NCBI GenBank assembly: GCA_937980205.1
Contig: CALJKW010000064.1
Coordinates: forward strand, 1 to 64,000
Source of the DNA: an uncultured Myxococcales bacterium
GTDB taxonomy: Bacteria > Myxococcota > Myxococcia > Myxococcales > Myxococcaceae
Direction of reading: 5' to 3'
DNA length: 64,000 nt
In this document: positions 62,447 through 64,000 of the stretch, in pieces
How positions within the stretch are numbered: the stretch's first letter is position 1
How the letters are laid out: each line of letters starts with the position of its first letter
The notes under the pieces: model-generated
Database searches by the model: none
The model's input: only the letters and a program-made list of their open reading frames with translations
What the model was told of the DNA's origin: nothing
Translations under genes and position numbers: made by a program

Positions 62447-63210
62447 CGCCGTCCTCCAGTGACACCGTTCTTCACCTGCACCGCCAGCTTCCCGAGATGA
62501 TGCGCCCGGACGTCGTGGAGCGCACGCGGCACCTCCTCCAGCGGATACGAGCCGTACAGCTCGGCGTGGAAGGGCCCCTTGCCGATCAGCTCGTTGAGCC
62601 TGTTGAACTTGTCGGGGTGGGGCTCGCCGTCGTAGGCGATCACCCGCACGCCCCGCGGCGCCTTCGGCTCGGGCTCGACCCCGTTCGGGTACACGACCCG
62701 TCCCGCGTGCCGCATGTTCTTCAGCTCTCGCTCCCAGCCGTCGCGGCCCGACGCCACCAGCGCCGCGTGGTCACCGTTGGGCGAAAATTCATGGGCGGCC
62801 TTGGCGACGTCGTCGCGGTGACCATCGACCGCGCGATCGGCGCCCAGGCGCTCGACGAGCTCGACGCCGTCCGGCCCAGAGGCCACCGCGAAGACGCGGG
62901 CCTCGAGCCGCTTCGCAAGCTGCACGGCCAGATGGCCGATGCCTCCGCTCGCGCCGAAGATCACCAACGCCTTGCCTTCACCGTCGGAGCCGAACACGCG
63001 CGGGAAGTGCGGCTTCATGTCGAGGAGCTCCCCGGTCACGATGTCCGGATCCCAGTTGCCGACCCCGGCCAGCTCGCTCTGGATCAAGATCTCCCTGTCG
63101 CCCGGCTTGGGCACACGGAGCTGTTCGATGCGAAGTACTTTTTCAGGCGGCCCGAACTCTTCGATCGCCGCCGCCTTCATCACTTCAGGAATCTGCACTG
63201 CGTTCTGCAT
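62443..63210 (-). CDS. NADP-dependent quinone oxidoreductase with internal deletion
   Basis: A 255-residue zinc-independent MDR-family protein. The N-terminal half of the catalytic domain (MKAAAIEEFGPPEKVLRIEQ) and the Rossmann motif IFGASGGIGHLAVQLAK are present, but the chain jumps from VFGSDGEG straight to KALVIFGASGG. Family members have about 75 extra residues there, so the length is about 255 instead of about 330. The gap is in frame. The ATG at 63210 has GAGG upstream. It is probably non-functional or folds differently. Confidence 0.7.
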   Translation of the reverse strand: MQNAVQIPEVMKAAAIEEFGPPEKVLRIEQLRVPKPGDREILIQSELAGVGNWDPDIVTGELLDMKPHFPRVFGSDGEGKALVIFGASGGIGHLAVQLAKRLEARVFAVASGPDGVELVERLGADRAVDGHRDDVAKAAHEFSPNGDHAALVASGRDGWERELKNMRHAGRVVYPNGVEPEPKAPRGVRVIAYDGEPHPDKFNRLNELIGKGPFHAELYGSYPLEEVPRALHDVRAHHLGKLAVQVKNGVTGGRR

Positions 63211-63625
63211 GACGACCTCAAGATGATCACCATGTAACCAGCGCCCCCGAGCGCACCCAGGGCGAATCGTTCCCATTGCGCGAGCACCGGCAACTGCCGC
63301 CAGTCCCAAGGCCGCGCTCGCGATCGTGTGGTCTGAGGCGTGTGGCGCTGACGACTTCGTGGATCACGGAGCCGATTCGTGCACCGTCGCGGGTATTACG
63401 ACCGCTGCACGACGGCGTCGAAGACGGCGTGGGGCGCGTGCCCGGCGAAGCAGCACAACGCCCCGCAGCACGCTCAGCGACTTCCGCCTGCCGTATGACG
63501 CGAGGTCCCGCGGCGGCGAGGACGTACCGCTCAGGTTCTCCTCGGACGCTGATCTCTCGCGTCCCGGTTCGATCCTACGAGCGCTAAAGCTCCCCAAGCC
63601 TGACAGCTCACGAACTAATTTGGTG
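63211..63625. other. Intergenic stretch with no supported gene
   Basis: This 415-base gap holds only weak frames; one on the minus strand gives a short hydrophobic stretch but no start or ribosome site. A GTAACC motif at 63234-63239 resembles others in the window. The T-arm-like GGTTCGATCC at about 63566 does not form a tRNA. Confidence 0.4.
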
Positions 63626-63961
63626 ATGCGGCTGCGGGTACCGTGGGCCGCGGCCGAGATCGGCTGGGGCAGGGTGAACCAGCGGAAGATCCGGCCGGCG
63701 GCGTTCCATGAGCGCGGCTGGCCGAACCCCGTGCGCCGAGCCAGGCGGTACGTGGCGGCGCTCGAGAGGCTTGGCTCGTACGGCAAGGTCGCGCGCTGGT
63801 ACGGCGTGACCCGCGAGGAGGTCTGGCAGTACGTGTCGATCGTACGCCGGCTGCCGCCCGACGTGATCGCGGAGGTGGAAAGCGCCGGCGACCCGATGCC
63901 GGATCGACGCTTCTCGTTGCGCAGGCTACTGGCGCGCGCCGGGCGCGCCGCCTCGCGTTGA
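63626..63961 (+). CDS. helix-turn-helix protein, function unknown
   Basis: A 111-residue protein with RRARRYVAALERLGSYGKVA and RWYGVTREEVWQYVSIVRRL, which reads as a helix-turn-helix like those of ParB/recombinase-associated proteins; the first 30 residues are aromatic and Lys/Arg rich. The ATG and the GTG one codon before it are both plausible. It lies near the window end and may belong to a mobile or recombinase module that continues beyond it. Confidence 0.45.
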   Translation: MRLRVPWAAAEIGWGRVNQRKIRPAAFHERGWPNPVRRARRYVAALERLGSYGKVARWYGVTREEVWQYVSIVRRLPPDVIAEVESAGDPMPDRRFSLRRLLARAGRAASR

Positions 63962-64000
63962 GCCACGACGAGTCGTCACCGTGGTGATGGGGACGGCGCA

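Noticed and set aside
63240..63360. Minus-strand hydrophobic stretch upstream of the quinone oxidoreductase
   Set aside because: It runs into the oxidoreductase start in another frame, has no start codon with a ribosome site, and is too short to support.
63560..63600. GGTTCGATCC resembling a tRNA T-arm
   Set aside because: The flanking bases do not pair into a T-stem and no acceptor or anticodon stem can be drawn.
60878..63613. GCCTGACAGCTCACGA present at 60878-60893 and 63598-63613
   Set aside because: A 16-base direct repeat of this composition can arise by chance in 64 kb, and no integrase or target duplication is visible; not called an attachment site.

Overview
The window is high-GC bacterial DNA that most resembles a myxobacterium (Myxococcota). 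The main pointers are a DUF1552/DUF1592 pair, a Cys-rich Gly-linker lipoprotein, a hybrid NRPS-PKS gene, many histidine kinases and very GC-biased third codon positions. No rRNA, tRNA, CRISPR array or insertion sequence was recognised, and the genus cannot be named from the sequence alone.

Layout. 0-3 kb (minus strand): a Cys-repeat lipoprotein and a FemAB/GNAT-type acyltransferase. 3-10.7 kb (minus): a 2282-residue A-PCP-KS-AT-ACP-aminotransferase megasynthase followed after one base by a membrane-anchored alpha/beta hydrolase. 10.8-13.6 kb (plus): a XylF-like binding protein, a single-domain ATPase and a permease. 13.6-20 kb (minus): a phosphopantetheinyl transferase, Lhr helicase, Fpg/Nei glycosylase and a ribbon-helix-helix/MazF toxin-antitoxin pair, with short overlaps between most neighbours. 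20-24.3 kb: a 2-hydroxyacid dehydrogenase, YebC, a copper-site-less SodC-like lipoprotein, an aminotransferase and a DJ-1/PfpI protein. 24.4-27.5 kb: a kinase/regulator pair divergent from oxyR. 28-38.4 kb: housekeeping and stress genes, including a YCII/DGPF protein, Dps and an ECF42-type sigma factor, then a methyltransferase, cold-shock protein, HpnB-like glycosyltransferase and an ArsR/SRPBCC pair. 38.4-42 kb: a flavoprotein monooxygenase and small unknown genes. 42-45 kb: DUF1552 plus a DUF1592 lipoprotein carrying a bulb-type lectin domain. 45-49 kb: a coiled-coil protein, AAA+ ATPase, NadD-like enzyme, methionine aminopeptidase and a LysR protein reduced to its DNA-binding domain. 49.3-56 kb (plus): an AlkB-like oxygenase, a PfkB kinase and a three-gene phosphorelay whose first kinase has an in-frame TAG. 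56-61 kb: an unknown Thr/Pro-rich protein and a divergent arsenic locus (arsR-acr3 / arsA). 61-64 kb: small proteins, an aldo-keto reductase, an internally deleted quinone oxidoreductase and an HTH protein.

How the genes fit together. The megasynthase is predicted to load valine, extend it with malonate and transaminate the beta-keto group. The phosphopantetheinyl transferase 9 kb away could activate its carrier domains, and the co-translated hydrolase is a candidate release enzyme. The oxidative-stress genes appear linked: oxyR has a candidate OxyR box at its own start, a weaker one precedes dps, and an ECF42-like promoter precedes the DGPF gene close to the ECF42 sigma gene. Two ArsR genes and the RHH antitoxin each have an inverted repeat at or just upstream of their start codon, as expected for autoregulation.
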